From Spirometra erinaceieuropaei (taxonomy: Eukaryota; Platyhelminthes; Cestoda; Diphyllobothriidea; Diphyllobothriidae), in contig CACRXP010000113.1 in the NCBI GenBank assembly GCA_902702965.1, forward strand, positions 985,992-1,049,991: a stretch of 64,000 bases of DNA, given 5' to 3'. The translations under genes were made by a program, and so were the position numbers. The notes beneath the pieces were generated by a model. It did not search any database and was not told the origin of the DNA. It saw only the letters and a list, made by a program, of their open reading frames with translations. Shown one piece after another: positions 12,626-25,489 of the stretch (the first letter of the stretch is position 1; each line of letters begins with the position of its first letter).

Positions 12626-13604
12626 ACAGTAAGTGGGCTAACTCATGAAATCTTAGCAGAAATTCCGAAATGTGTTTTCGTTTCGAAAAGATTAATTAAG
12701 TAGGGTTGTAAAACTAATCATCGTGCAGCATAATTTTATAATAATTTAGTTGCCCTAGGATGCCGGCTTTCGAACGAACTTCTTTCCGGCTGCATGAAAA
12801 AAACTATAGCCCGTAAAAATGACTACTTAAGTAGCATGCACTTGCTCATTTATTTTCGATGCTCTTCAAGATTCAATTATATTTCAATAATAAACATGCA
12901 TAAAAATATTCGTTCTTTTGCGTATTTGGTAGGAAACTACGTCTTCTTTAAATCTTGTACTTGATGAAAGGGTTTAATTCGGTTTTATAAAACTTGTACA
13001 ATTCCCGAGTAATTTTGAATCCGACCTGCCGTTACACTTGCATTTAGGGTTCCCAAATTACAAGCCGTATAATTTCCACGTACGGGAAACCATAGACTTC
13101 TCTACCGTATTAAGAGGAGACCAAATGGGGTTCATAAGAAGAAGCAGTGAATTTGAGCCGCATTCTTACCTTTACAAGCCACATTGATAAAAGCAGAGAC
13201 ACGACGTTTTATGTAGGGTCATTGCACGGTATTAAAAAATCTCACAATTAGAAACCTTTTAAAACTGAATTATACCCTTCCTTTCGAGGGTAAAATTGAA
13301 GGAAAACGTAATTTTCTACTGAATGAGCATGCATGTTGTCCCTGAAATATAACTGACTCTTTTAGGGCGCCGAAAATCAATGAAAAAAATTCATGCTACT
13401 TACGTAGTCATTTTATACAGAGTGTAGTTTGTTCATGTGGACGAAAATAAGTTCGTTCGAAAGCCGGTGTCCTAGGGTAATTGCATTTTTATAGAATTAT
13501 GCTTCATGATGATTGGTTTTACATTCCTATTTAATTAATCATTTCGAAACGGAAACGCATTTCGGAATTTCTGTTAATGTTTTATGAGTTAACCAACCTA
13601 CTGT
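12626..13604. mobile_element. Foldback element, family A copy 2 (about 0.98 kb)
   Basis: This is the best-preserved palindrome of the family. The left end (ACAGTAAGTGGGCTAACTCA) matches the reverse complement of the right end (TGAGTTAACCAACCTACTGT). The next 50 or so bases (around 12655-12700 and 13535-13585) pair well, including TTTCGGAATTTCTG. The arms extend to roughly 13000 and 13250, with features such as GCCGGCTTTCGAACGAAC mirrored at 13450-13475. There is no coding capacity and no transposase. Confidence 0.7.
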
Positions 13605-16600
13605 AAGTGATTTGAGTCGGAAAACTGGCTAGTTAAACTACCGCACGTAACTGCAAACAACTGGATTGAGCTTTCTAACGGTCACTACTCATGTAGTCGC
13701 TCTTTCCTTTGTCTAGCTGAGGATGCGCTTGGTAGCGGAAGGGCTTGACCAAGTTATTGAAGACAATCCTACATCATTCCTCTCGTTGTTTTCTTTCCGG
13801 TTCTCCAAGTTGTAGACTTTATGTTGAGCTAAAGCTTGAGAGCCGAGAACTCATAGATCCTCTCTCAGAACCTATGCTTTATGTTCCTACAACCGAAACT
13901 TCAGTGTTCTTCACGCGTAGACTTCATACCTACATGATGACAATTTGAGCATGAATTGTTTCTTTTAAATTGATGTGGTAGACGGCTGGTTTTCATTTTT
14001 TTCTGTTAGTCCTTTTGCTTTCTCATCATCTCTAATAATGGACTGAAATCTCCGAGGGCTTATTACAATAACCTGCTTTGGAGGGGTTTCATGCTACACC
14101 CTTCACAAACCGTACGAGCACGTGAAAACGCCATGTTTAAGAATATCTAGGGTTTGGCAGACTCTTTAAAACTGATATTATTGTATGCAAAGACCCCAAA
14201 CTCTGACATTCTCATGAGTTCCTATAGAATTAGCATTATAAATAAATGATAAACGTACATTTTCTATCAAATACGATAAAAAATAATATGAGAAAATGAG
14301 ACAGGTAGCTGAATACGTATTACTGAATGTTTTCCGAGCACGATGTTGATTCCAAATTCAGTTGACTACTGCGCGTGAATAAATCTGTAGTAATGTTCTG
14401 GGTCGGTCATTAAAGAATCAATACGTCAGAAGTTTTCCTAGCTAATGGCATACTTTAAAACGCAGATCCGAGTTTCGTAAACTACGGTGCATGCTCTTGC
14501 ATGAACGACAGAACTCGGTCATCGAAGAAATGACAAAAAGGTTTTCGCGTTCTGTTCACGTTGTTTATTACGATTTCCAATCTGAAGGACAGAATGTGTT
14601 TTTCGTTTATAGGGCGCATCTCGAAAAAAGAGCGATAGCGCTAATTACAATGTTTGCGCGCTGGACCTCAAGCAGACCTTAGAAAACAGCGTGGGTAAAC
14701 TTCAGAAAGACACCGTAATTTACTTAGCTGATTGTATTAGCGACAAATAAAGTTTATATTACACCGGTGGTGACATACTCCTCGTATTTCGAATTTTAAT
14801 GTTGTCTCTTTCCACACGCCTGGGTATTTTAGTTCTTGGAGACCGGATCTTACTAAAATTACTTGTCCAAGTAGTCGGAAAACATATTCAGGTTATTGCA
14901 CACAACAGTAAAGGAAGCAATTAACCACGGAGTCCCATTCGGGTGACTACAATTCAACACTTTGTAGACGCAAATCTAAGTAAAATACTCCTGGATCGAA
15001 AGCCGCCAAAAACAGGAAAACCTGATCTAACAGGCTTTTCCGTGCAAAGGAATAATCACACATTCCTGCCTCACTGAAGTCTGAATTCTTATTGATAACC
15101 TGTTCGTATGCCTCTACTCTAATTTAGGGGTTTGGACATAATTCTACTGATTATCCTTGCTAAAGCAGTTAAGGGTACGCGGAGTGAGAGAGGTAAAGCA
15201 GAATTGCAAGCCTGACTACTTTCACTGGTTGGAGCGTTCGCACGTGAGAGGAAACATTATATCTGGAAGATATCCTAGGAAAGCATAGAAAGTCCTCTAT
15301 CAATCCATGATTGGTGTTATTTACTGAAATTTTAGTCCCGCATCCCTGTTGTCTGATCACGCGTCTGTGGGCAAATTCTATCATTCTGATCCATCAAAGA
15401 TGTTGTTAGATGTATACACGATGCAGGGACAGTACTGCAGTATTCCTGTCTGTAGAACCTGCTCTTTTGTCTCTCGAAGCATTTTTAGCATGCCAAATTG
15501 TTCTGACTGTCTTTGGGTCACATTTGTTTTCCTCACCAACTGAATTCGAGCCTTTAACTTGGCGCAGACTAGGCGCAACAAGACCAAGTTAACATCAATA
15601 AATATATTTTTTTCTTTTTGATGCCTCCGTCGTCTAGATTGCTTAGACGTTTTGTTATTTTATGAGCTGTTTTGTGGGGACAGATATTTGCCATCATCTG
15701 CATGCTGCTGTCCACAGGGAGTATGTTTTGCCCAGCGATATTCTCAACTGCTTCAACAGAGTTTTGTGCACTGTGTAAGATTTTGCGTTTGCAAACCGAT
15801 TAATAGGTGCACACATCTGTTATGTCGTGGTTTGCCGCCTTTCTTCTGCTTTTAAAGCTCCTTTCTATTTTTATAAGATCTGCTAGGAGTAGAAGGTGGC
15901 CCCAAGAAAAAAAAATCGAGTCGGTGATGTTCACTTCAGACGAAACATTTGAATTTTATAAAGACACAACGATTTATTCCAAATGTGCTAGAGTCTATTC
16001 AGCGGTGATACGGTAGTTAACTATGGCGTATATTGCATCTACACGTTTAATAATACTGAAGACAGAATAATGACTATCCTACTGAAGTTAGTCTCAATGG
16101 TACTTAATAGAGAGGGACTTTACACAGTTAGCCAACGTCTCCCCAGAAGTAGAGCCTGACAGCCAGACAAGTGGACTCGCAACATTTATCTTATTTTAAA
16201 TTAGACTGCAGGCAAGTTGGGCCCTTGGAAGGAGGACGCATCGTGTGATTGGTACAATTACCAGGCGTGATTATTATACCTCAATTACAATGCATTTTCT
16301 GCAAGATGGTGCAGTCTGCGGCTTAATTTCCATCTGACAACAAAGGTTTTTCGACTCTACGTGCGTGTGCGTACATTATTTTTCCCACCCGAGTCCACCT
16401 ACGGTTTTCTTGACATTATCTTGCCGGTAAAGGAGAAGGGAATGCAAAAAATGCAACACAAGTCTGTCTCGGTGTGAACTAACTCACGCGTAAATCACCG
16501 ATTTTGCGCACACTTCGTAGGGCACGCTGTGGACGTAGCTGTCATTTGTAGTCAGTCTTCTAAAAGGCCTTCGTCGTAGAAATTGTAACCTACGCCAAGT

Positions 16601-16871
16601 GTTCGCGCACTACCAACTTTCCACATGCAAGGCGTTTTACATATAGCCTCAGCATATAACCATCATTCGAACTGGGAACTGGCCCGCTTCCCGAGTAGGG
16701 AAAAAGGAGAAATTGCTTATGTTGAGAAAGCTTGGAAGTCGGGGTTGACAGTATAAGTTCATACCTTTAGGCTTTAGCGAGTTTTGTATCAGTAGCTCCT
16801 TTTTAATATCTCGCCTCCGTTTTCGTGGCTCCCTCTACCGCGGACCTTATATGCAAACATATATATGTATA

Positions 16872-17190
16872 TATTACATAGGCAGCTCGCTAAGAGTGTT
16901 TAGCGGGCAGCCATCATGACCGGTCTGGCGTCACTGTTCAAGACCTCGCTGCCTCAAGGTCATCCATCCTCTTGCAGTGAGTCTTTCTAGTTTCGCTGAC
17001 CTGAAGTCACACAACCGACAGCTCGGGCATACCTGCGTCGTTATCGATCATCAGTACTTCATAGGCTTTTTGAATTAAGGTATACAAACATGTCAAGTAG
17101 GCGTCTGACGTACTGATGATCAGTAAAGACCGTGAAACAGCCGTCTGCGTCTGGCCAGTTACACTCTTAGCGGACTACCTGTGCATTATA
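16872..17190. mobile_element. Short TIR (MITE-like) element
   Basis: Ends are inverted repeats of about 27 bases: CGCTAAGAGTGT at 16888-16899 mirrors ACACTCTTAGCG at 17161-17172, with similarity continuing outward. A second inverted pair containing GTACTGATGATC lies inside (about 17040-17065 and 17109-17133). TA-rich simple sequence flanks both sides. No coding sequence. Target-site duplication was not resolved. Confidence 0.5.
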
Positions 17191-19727
17191 CATATGTGGT
17201 GTGTGTCTTATGACGCAGCGTTCGTTGTCGCCATTAGCAAGCTGGTGGTCGGACAGAATGGGATTGAGTGAGGGTAACACACTTAATTGACATGCTTATA
17301 TATACATCGTGGGTTTCTACTGCTCCAGGAATTTCTGCAAATAATGAACGCCTATATGTATGGTACATTTTTCATCAGTTGCTTTGTTGAGTTGATTTGT
17401 GCATACGTGCTTAATTTTAGCGAACCCCACTGAATATTTCCGAGAATTTATAGTTTAAACTGGTTAACTATGCAAAAATGTTTATAAGAGTGTGGAAAAG
17501 TTTGAAAAACTTTAAAATATATGAAAACAACCACAAAACACATTGCTTTTCTTCGAACATTTTCATTTTCCGCAAGGTTTTCTTAAATGCAACCCTCGCG
17601 ATCGAGTAGGGATCACTGTATCTTTCTTATCCGTTGCCGCAAAGCGCATTATATAATATGCAGAAAATTCCGCATTCATTCTTTGTTTCCACCCAATCTG
17701 ATAAGTCCCCGCCACGTGGCCTCTGATGCGGTGCAACTTTACTGTGATTAGAGCAAACTCCAATCAATGAAACCGTACATAAGAAGGAAAGGTGATAATG
17801 AGTTAAGTCTACCCGTCAAAGTAACGAATTTTCGCTGAGTGTGCAAGCTCTTAATGACGACAATTGCGCCCGATGGCCTAGGCAAAATAAGTAACATTCC
17901 CTCTTTTTTACTGGCAAATGGGGCCTACAATAAGTGGTCTAAATCATGAGATAGCGGTTGCTTCATAAAAATATCTTCGTACCTAGGAAATCGGTTTAAA
18001 CAAATAAAACCTCCGTTAAACTTCCGATGGGCAAGCATAGTCCGTAGAAAAACGATAAAGCAAGCCGAGGCACATTTTTAAGTACACAAATCGTTGTAGC
18101 CTCAACGAATTTCAGATAAAATTTTTTTAAATCTCCAAACTAAATATTCTTCATAAATAGTGCAATATAAATTGTGGCAACCAGTCGACTGCCTACTGTT
18201 TACCGATGTTTTTCAAGACAGTACAACGAAAATTCGACGTTATATTCCTGTTATTACACTTATTAGGTTGCAGTTGACTATAGTGGGAATGAGTTAACGT
18301 GACTTCCCTGGTAGAGAGGTCTCAGGGGTAACATTTTCATATGGTCACATGTCATGAGAACGGTAAGTGACTAAACTCTAGATATTATTAGCGGGTGCGA
18401 TCATAAGCATACGATTTTTTTACAGAAATATATTTGTTTTGTAGTGTTTCTAGGTGCTTTTCGGTGACGGTGAGGACGGCTAGGTTTCAGGTTGTTTTTG
18501 AAATGCCAATGAATACTATGCGTTTTTTGTGTTTTTGGTAGGTTACCAGAAATCGAAAGTTTTTTAACTTGTTACTGTAAAAAGACCTTAAAACAGGACA
18601 AATTTGGAAAGTCTCACCAGCTCATGAGTCTATTGTAGATGTGCTTCTACATATTCCGCTTATTTTCAGTGCACAATTTGGGCGAATAAAATTTTGTTTT
18701 GTTCATTCACGTCTTGCCCTAATCTGCATTTAAAATTTATCCGACAAAAAAGCCTTCATTTTCACCTCTTTTTAAGACTGTTTTGCTGTCGTTGTGTTAA
18801 CTGTCACAAAATATTTCTAATACGCCTATCTCAGTGTATGAGTATTTTCCTAGTTGCGCGTTAGCTGACACTGGCATGCACTCAAGAGTTTGGTAAATTG
18901 GTAGGGATTCTTACCGCAATAACTTGTGGAATATTTTATAAGTCTGGAAATTGCGGGTGTGGTAAAACAAAAATGGTGTTTTTTCGGGCACAAGACAGCA
19001 CAGGTTTACAAATATCTATCTCGGAATACGAAAATACTTTGGTTAATCCAAAACTATCTCAACTCCTTGGATTTATACGGGCTGCAAAATTAGCTCGCAG
19101 ATGGCAAACGCTGTTCTGATGGGATCTTCGCATTTATATCAATATAATTGTTATGCACCGTGGCAAGGTCCGTGACAATTATTAGCATATAAAACTGGGC
19201 GAGATAGAGATGCGTTAATAACTGTCTGTAAATGTATATTCTTTCTTTACTCAAATGACTTAGAGGCATATTTAAGGTAAATGCGTTCGCGTAACGGGTT
19301 GAATCGATTAGTAGAACGCACAAGGTCACTCATGGTATTTCGCCAGTTCGGTCTCGTAATGCATATTTAGTCTGAACAGTTTTGTTTTGTCTAAGCTGCG
19401 GGGCAATGCACAAGGACGATAATAACAGGTGCCTGGCATCGTGCGCAATTCATATTTATTTTCAGGTAAACTTCTCGTAATGTCACGCTGTTTCACTTGA
19501 ACCGGCATTCCCTTACTCGCCTACCATAGACAGGTTTGCCAACCGACATCTGAGGATTTATTGGTTACTAAGAGACTATGCAGAAAAATAAGGCTTGCAT
19601 ATATTTTTTCCGTAAAGACACAAATATTCAGACAACTGAGTTAGTATACTGGGGTGTCCTATCTAATTCTCTTGTCTGCCAGAAGCCATCACTAACCTTC
19701 AATTTTGCGGATATGTTTGGTTTTCAG

Positions 19728-19999
19728 AAGGCAACTGGGATATCACCTTCCTGCTTAATCGTAACTTCGGTTTAACTTCCATGAATTCTGATTTGGACTT
19801 CCCAATGGCCATCACAACTCCCGAAAATAATCAGCTGTACTCTGTTCCGGCGCAGAAGCTATTTCCAGAGAGGCAGTTGCCAAACGAGTCCTTCTACATT
19901 CAGATTAACTTTCAACCGAACATCACCTACAGCGACCACTACTTCCTAGCGATTCGCGATCCAGATATGGTTCTACGTTTTGGCATCGCACTCTTAAAG
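19728..19999 (+). CDS. Exon 2: first half of the TSPN / laminin-G-like domain
   Basis: The acceptor tttggttttcag ends at 19727; the donor gtcagt starts at 20000. Two bases complete the codon begun in exon 1, then 90 codons run from GNWDITFLLNRNFGL to GIALLK. The DITFLLNRNFGL start, the YSVPAQKLFPERQLPNESFYI middle and the YFLAIRDPDMVLRFGIAL strands match the order of the N-terminal strands of TSPN domains (hydrophobic L-L-fgl start, then f-l...fsl...LfsI). Two N-glycosylation sequons (NES, NIT) fit an extracellular product. The exon ends at phase 0. Assignment to TSPN is by pattern recognition, not a profile search; a general LamG-type domain is the alternative. Confidence 0.65.
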
Positions 20000-22900
20000 G
20001 TCAGTGAAGCGAACGATACATTTTCAACATCCTAAACTTTTTCGGCCGCAATGGTTTGGACGGGTCGTTCCTTTCTTTTGTTCTCGTCAGTCCACCAAAC
20101 CCAAATTACTGGCCGCAAGTTCTTGACATTTTCGTCCGCATTCAGCTATTCATTGAGCTTAATAATCTGCCGGCAACAACTATCACCCAGCCTTCGTCAT
20201 TGAAATGTCTTATTTATTATTAAGCATTTGGCACATCTGTTTTCACGATCGCATAGTGATAGGGAATCAGAACTCATAAGGCATTAAAAATCGGCTGTAA
20301 ATATAACCTCGAAACAAAATTGGACATTCGTAGTTATTTCTGCAAATGGGTCATATCAGCGAACGTCACTTTCATATAAAGCTGAATACTTATGACCATC
20401 AATGTGAGATCATGAGCTTTGCCACATGCAATCTGCTTAACGTAAGATCGAATTGACCACCGCTTAAAAAACATGCCTCTCCAGAGAGCGGTTTTGTCAT
20501 GGCTGGCTGACGACGGAAAGAAGTTAGGAACGGCTGTTTTAGACTCCTTGGGTAGTTTCGCATTACACACAGCTTATAAACAAAGGAAAACACACAGGTG
20601 CCATAGATGGGGATTTAAGTCACAACAAATGACCTATATCTGCCTAGAAACCACGCCTTACCAAGAACTGTAACCGACAATGACAGTGAAAGACTGACAT
20701 GTTGCTTGCTGGCTTAATTGTCATCGCTAGATCCCTGATATGTCGCTGACAGATGGCTTTAGGTAAGTCAACAATAGTTATTTCCTGATGATCTCGTATT
20801 TTTGTGTGCGTTTAGCTTTTCATCCTGAAGCAAACCTTGAGTTAGAAGACCTTTCCAGGACAGGAATCTGAAATTTAATTTCTAATGTATCCTGACCACT
20901 TTGAATCGATCGAAAAACTTCATTGGGAAGCCGCAGGATATTATTTTGAGAGAGCCTATTCGGATCAGTCTATTCGAAGTCTACAGCGACCAGCAGAATG
21001 TACCAATGAAGCACACATGCTGTTGGGCATACACTTTAGTGTGATGCAATATAAACGGCCTAAGTTTCGCCGCGTTCCTGAATTCTCGAAAAGATGTCAT
21101 TCACAATTGTCTTTTGTAAATTAATATGGGCCGGATTATAGTAGTGACCGCAAGTCCTCTGTAATTTAAAGAAATTATAATTTGGTTTGCACTTTCGTAT
21201 GACCCTTAAAGTGTACTACTTACCGACCTAAACGACTGTACACCCGTCAGACCCGAGTAATGGCTTAAAATGGGTTTAAAATACGAGCATCAATGCTTGC
21301 ATGAGAAAGACAAGGTGAAATGAATAGTGTTTCCGCACCATATCCATTTTTCAAAAAACTATGTATACATATTTTTGTTGATATTTTTATGTTATTTCTG
21401 CGTTGTACCGTCAAGTGTGTAAGGTGAGTTGCTAAAGACATGCATAGGAGATTTCCTCTTTGCTTAAGTCAAACAGACTGTTCGGGTCGGATCTGAGTCT
21501 TTTTTGCCCAACCGCTTTTTTCAACCATTCCACTCACGCTTTAGTATTATTAACGGGCAAATAATGACCAAAAATGTTTGGAACAAAATTACCTCGCAAA
21601 TATACTCAGGGACCTACTCAAACGTATTGATTCCGAGGTACAAACCGGCTTTCAGCTGGCAGGAAGTATGCATTTCAGCCATTTGGCATGCAGTGGTCGT
21701 AATGAAAGAAAAGCCTAGAGTTGGCAGACACCATTCGTTACTTTTAGGGAAAAATTGAAACCATATGTGCCCAAACGATTTAGGTTGTGCACGGCTGCCG
21801 TTCCTTATGTGGTTATCACCACCCAAGGGGAGTTCAGCGTTGACTTCTATCGCCCCTCAGCTTCTTCACCAGTAAATATTCATTAATTTCTTCACGTCAA
21901 AAACCGAAGAACTCCTTCTATTTGTGTACACAACTCAACGACTAATATATATGAGCCGTCGAGAGTAGAAGTCTGATCCCCGAACACTGCCCTTTCGCCT
22001 GTCCAACACTGACACCTGACAGCCCTCCAGCCATCACTGTCGTGCTATTTTGCAATTACGCATCAGGGCATACGCTGTGGACCTCCAGCGAGCAGATTTT
22101 CCGTGTGCGTAAACGGAGCTCTGCAGGTGCGCCAGCACTCTCCTCATGGCCTGTCACGCTATGAGGAGCTGCCAGTGGTTGCCAGTCGTCCGACCACGCC
22201 AGCGATACGGACCCATAAATCACGACCACCAATGGGATTGGCGTGCTCGCGTATTTTTTCGTATAGTAGGTATGTTTACGCTTGCGTGTGGCAGCCGTGA
22301 CGTGATTCCAGTCACATCTACCCACGTTTCGTCGATCGGCTCCATTTGCAGCCCCACGCACACAAACAGACACATACGTACACGACCGGCACACTGTCTG
22401 CGCGCTAATGTTTTAACGCAACAATCCAATGTCAATGTTGGGATAGTAGGGCTAATTTTCGCTCAAAAACTAATTCGTAGGCAGGGAAGACCTCTGAAAT
22501 GTCTGGGGAAAACCTTCTTATATTCAAATGATTACTTAAACGTGTATTCTTTTCAGAACTTTGGCCGATTTTTCATTTGGTCAATCTGTTTGTGGCTTGT
22601 GTGTCATACTGGTGCTAGGACTTACTGCGAGACCCTGCAGTTTGTAACTGTATGGGGTCTTAATTATTCTTCCTTAAATTTTACCGTCAGTAAAACATGC
22701 ATGATTGCAAACTATTAAACCTGGGGTTCGATTCTGATGGTTGGAGAGGCAATCGAAGCAATATATCGGGATCAAACTATACGATTTTCAACTACCTGTG
22801 AACTGGTTTCCGACTGGTTGTAGTGTAAACAAATTTAAAAAGGACCACTCTAGCCGTCCAACTGTCCTATTACCGAATTTTGGCTCCCTGTAAGAAATCT

Positions 22901-23504
22901 TAAAAGGATTTCCAGTGGAGGCTGAAATTGCAGCTATTATTAAGCTTTGTCATCATCTCAGACGGGGACAAGACGGGGTCTCGTCAATTAGTTTTAATTG
23001 CGTTCTCTCGCATAGGGAATGGCATTTAAATAAAGAAGAAAGGCCAGTAAACAGATGACTATGTTTCTATTATGCAGTCAATCCTGATGGATCTCAGAAA
23101 GAGCGCAAAAGCAAACATCGCACTTGAAGTTGTAGGACCTCTCAAATCGGTGGTCGTTGCAGCAGAATTCACTTATACTGCTGGGGTATCTACGGCTTGT
23201 ACTAGTATGTCTACTATACAGTGATTAATTACCCAAGTACACCGATCCCCCTACCCATCCCTCTTAAAGACCGAACGAGGATCAGGGGAACAAATAAAGC
23301 ACATACTTTTGGGACCACGGTAAACAAACCTTCCAACGGTCTGTTTGTCCATGCCTAGAAAACTTTGATTTTTCCATTAATACAATCAGTGTAATAGGAC
23401 TGTGGCCACTGTTTTACGCGATAAGCCCAGAAGTTTACTGATCACGGGGCTTTAAAATCGCCCGATATTCGTTTCAAAACTTTTGTTGCGATTTTTCTTT
23501 GCAG
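20000..23504 (+). other. Intron 2 (3.5 kb): no supported gene
   Basis: A GC-richer block lies at about 22000-22400 and a B-box-like GGTTCGATTC near 22725. Neither could be resolved into a complete element. The long + frame at 22146-22718 shows no domain and crosses changing composition, so it is treated as chance. The remaining sequence is featureless AT-rich intron. Confidence 0.55.
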
Positions 23505-23633
23505 AGGGACACCCACCGAATCCGTGTGCAATACAGAGTACTGGCGGATAATGAAGAGGAGAAGGTTATTGAAATCCCAATTCCTAAGTCGGCGACAAAC
23601 TGGCGAATTGGAATTCTGATCAAGGAAAACAGC
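23505..23633 (+). CDS. Exon 3: middle of the TSPN / laminin-G-like domain
   Basis: The acceptor ttttctttgcag precedes 23505 and the donor gtaagt begins at 23634. Exactly 43 codons, phase 0 at both ends: RDTHRIRVQYRV, then an acidic turn (ADNEEE), then KVIEIPIPKSATNWRIGILIKENS. The NWRIGILIKENS segment sits where TSPN/LamG domains have the conserved WHrialsv strand, with the histidine replaced by arginine. Phase and position make it the natural continuation of exon 2. Confidence 0.65.
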
Positions 23634-24582
23634 GTAAGTTCCGCCCACCGGATAGTTTTCTTTGTAATATTGCAGTGGGCAAGGAGAGTTGTCGGGCCAA
23701 AATGTCTGCCAAAAGTTTGAAAAAGATTTTCATCTCAATACATATCTTAGCATCTACCTTACTAGAAGTAATAACTTTGGCTAAGTGAGCGTCAAAGTAA
23801 TGTGAGGGGAAATTGAGTCGCTTGGAGGTTACGCAATCTTCATAGAAAACATTAAAGAATTCGTAGCGGCGGGCGACGAAGGAGAAAGTTTTGTAGTGCC
23901 TTGCGAAACCGATATCACTTTTTAGTCCTTTTCATTCAACGTGCGTAGCCTCCCTTCTTCTTCCAATGCCGTTTCCCTTATCCCAATCATAGTGATCTTT
24001 AACTCGCGAAATTCGTCGACCTACTCTTTCCTTGCTTTAAATCACTTTCTTTTCAGCGATTACTCCACTCCTGATTATCTATATTTTCCATGTCGTCGTC
24101 AATAACTCGGACGGTCTTGACACCACTATCCTGACTTCGATTGAATTCTGGTCGGCCGTCATAACACTCTCACTCACTTTAAAGACTAGCTGGTTTAATA
24201 TGGTACACAGCGTTGAATTAAAGCAAAGACGATTTTGAAACTATCGATTTTTTACGCACATTCCCTTGTTCAGAACGGCATTATGATTATCAATCTGCGA
24301 ATCAACCCTCATCTTTAGGGTAGACTGGAATTTCAGCGGTCTTTCTTTTTTCATATCCACGGAAAAAAAGCTGGCTATTTTTTGATGGGAATCAACGTAA
24401 AAACAGGGAAGATATTAAACTTCCTTTAGGATTTGCGTAATGGCAGTTGAGTAACTGAACGCATCTGGGGTTTGGTACGCGCGTTCGCAAATAACCTCTC
24501 CAAAATATCTTTAACTCGTGTCATTTGTATCGCGGTCCGCGTGGTCTTCAGATAAACGGGGAGGACAAAAAACTCCAGACAT

Positions 24583-25489
24583 ACAGTTAGTAACTCATCT
24601 TATGAAATGTTGACCTAAATTCTAAAATATGTTTTCGACTAGGATGGATTACTAAGGAGAGGTTATAAAATTAATTACTATGCAGCATAATTTCAAGACA
24701 TTCCAGTTACCTCACGATGGCGGCTTTTGGGTGCAATTTCTTTCGTTTGTTCACAAAATCTGCACTCGGCCTGAACTATCTAAGTAGTATGCATCTTCGC
24801 TGTTGGTTTCTAATGTCCTTAAAAATTTCAATATGTTTTTTTGAAAACATGCATGCAAATAATTTTCTTATAACAATTTGGTTACTAATAACGTCTTCAA
24901 ATATCCTTCAAGAGTATCTTTCCAGAACCTTCAATATTCATTCAAATGACATCGTATCCTTCCTTCCACTAATGTTTCCTTTAAAGTATACCCCCGAGTA
25001 CACATTCATTGCTTCTTTTTACTGTCATAGAGAAGGCATAAAGTTTCTAACACGGGAAAAACAAAAGATGTAGACTGATAACCCTAAACCCATATGCAAT
25101 AACAGATCAGATCTAGAAGTGCTTTAGAATTAGAAAACTTTACAAAACCCGAATTTACGCTCCTAAAGAGTAAATAACTTGAAAAAGACGTAATTTCCTA
25201 CAAACACCCTCAAGAAATAGATGTTTATGTATGCGTTCTGTAAATTATATATAGGTTTTTTGGGTATCGCAAACCAATAGGAAAAATATATGCTACTGAC
25301 TTTGTCATTTTTACTGAGTGGTGTTTTTGAGAACAGTCAAAAGGAGACTCTTTCAAGAGTCGACATTCTGGCGTGTTTAAAATATTAAATATGGCGCATG
25401 TGAAGAAATATTACAGCCCCACATGAGCAGCCCTTTTAATCCAAAACACATTTCAGTATTTCGATTAACATTTCAGGAGTTCGATCTGT
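24583..25489. mobile_element. Foldback element, family A copy 3 (about 0.91 kb)
   Basis: The left end (ACAGTTAGTAACTCATCTTA, then TGAAATGTTGACC) is mirrored by the right end (AACATTTCAGGAGTTCGATCTGT on +). Internal landmarks shared with the other copies include GCAGCATAATTTCAAGACAT near 24682, CGTCTTC near 24891 and TATGCTACTGACTTTGTC near 25290. It is more diverged than copy 2. The + frame at 24717-25073 lies in the left arm and has no recognisable domain. Confidence 0.6.

Larger units (their letters stand above)
623..19727 (+). other. Intron 1 (about 19.1 kb): repeats, no supported gene
   Basis: Starts gtaagt and ends with a pyrimidine-rich tract and cag. It holds tRNA-like SINE pieces (2150-2700), a SINE with terminal direct repeats (2771-3125), AT microsatellites (2728-2770, 3128-3195), foldback elements (7051-7986, 12626-13604), a GC-rich island (9520-9720), a ribozyme-like relic (10579-10680) and a TIR element (16872-17190). 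The remaining stretches, including 3200-7050, 8000-9500, 10700-12620, 13610-16870 and 17200-19720, are AT-rich and show nothing I can name. Open frames such as 9090-9482 have no recognisable domain. Confidence 0.6.

Noticed and set aside
17109..17145. CTGATGA plus GAAAC in the inner repeat of the TIR element
   Set aside because: The intervening bases cannot form stem II and no NUH site with pairing follows, so it is not a hammerhead.
22146..22718. 190-codon + strand open frame
   Set aside because: No recognisable domain, no splice or promoter support, and base composition changes midway (GC-rich then AT-rich). Treated as chance.
22890..22990. Possible LINE reverse-transcriptase remnant (VEAEIAAIIK, then RRGQDGVSS)
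   Set aside because: The motif faintly recalls the region before the RT core of RTE-like elements, but nothing on either side extends the match.
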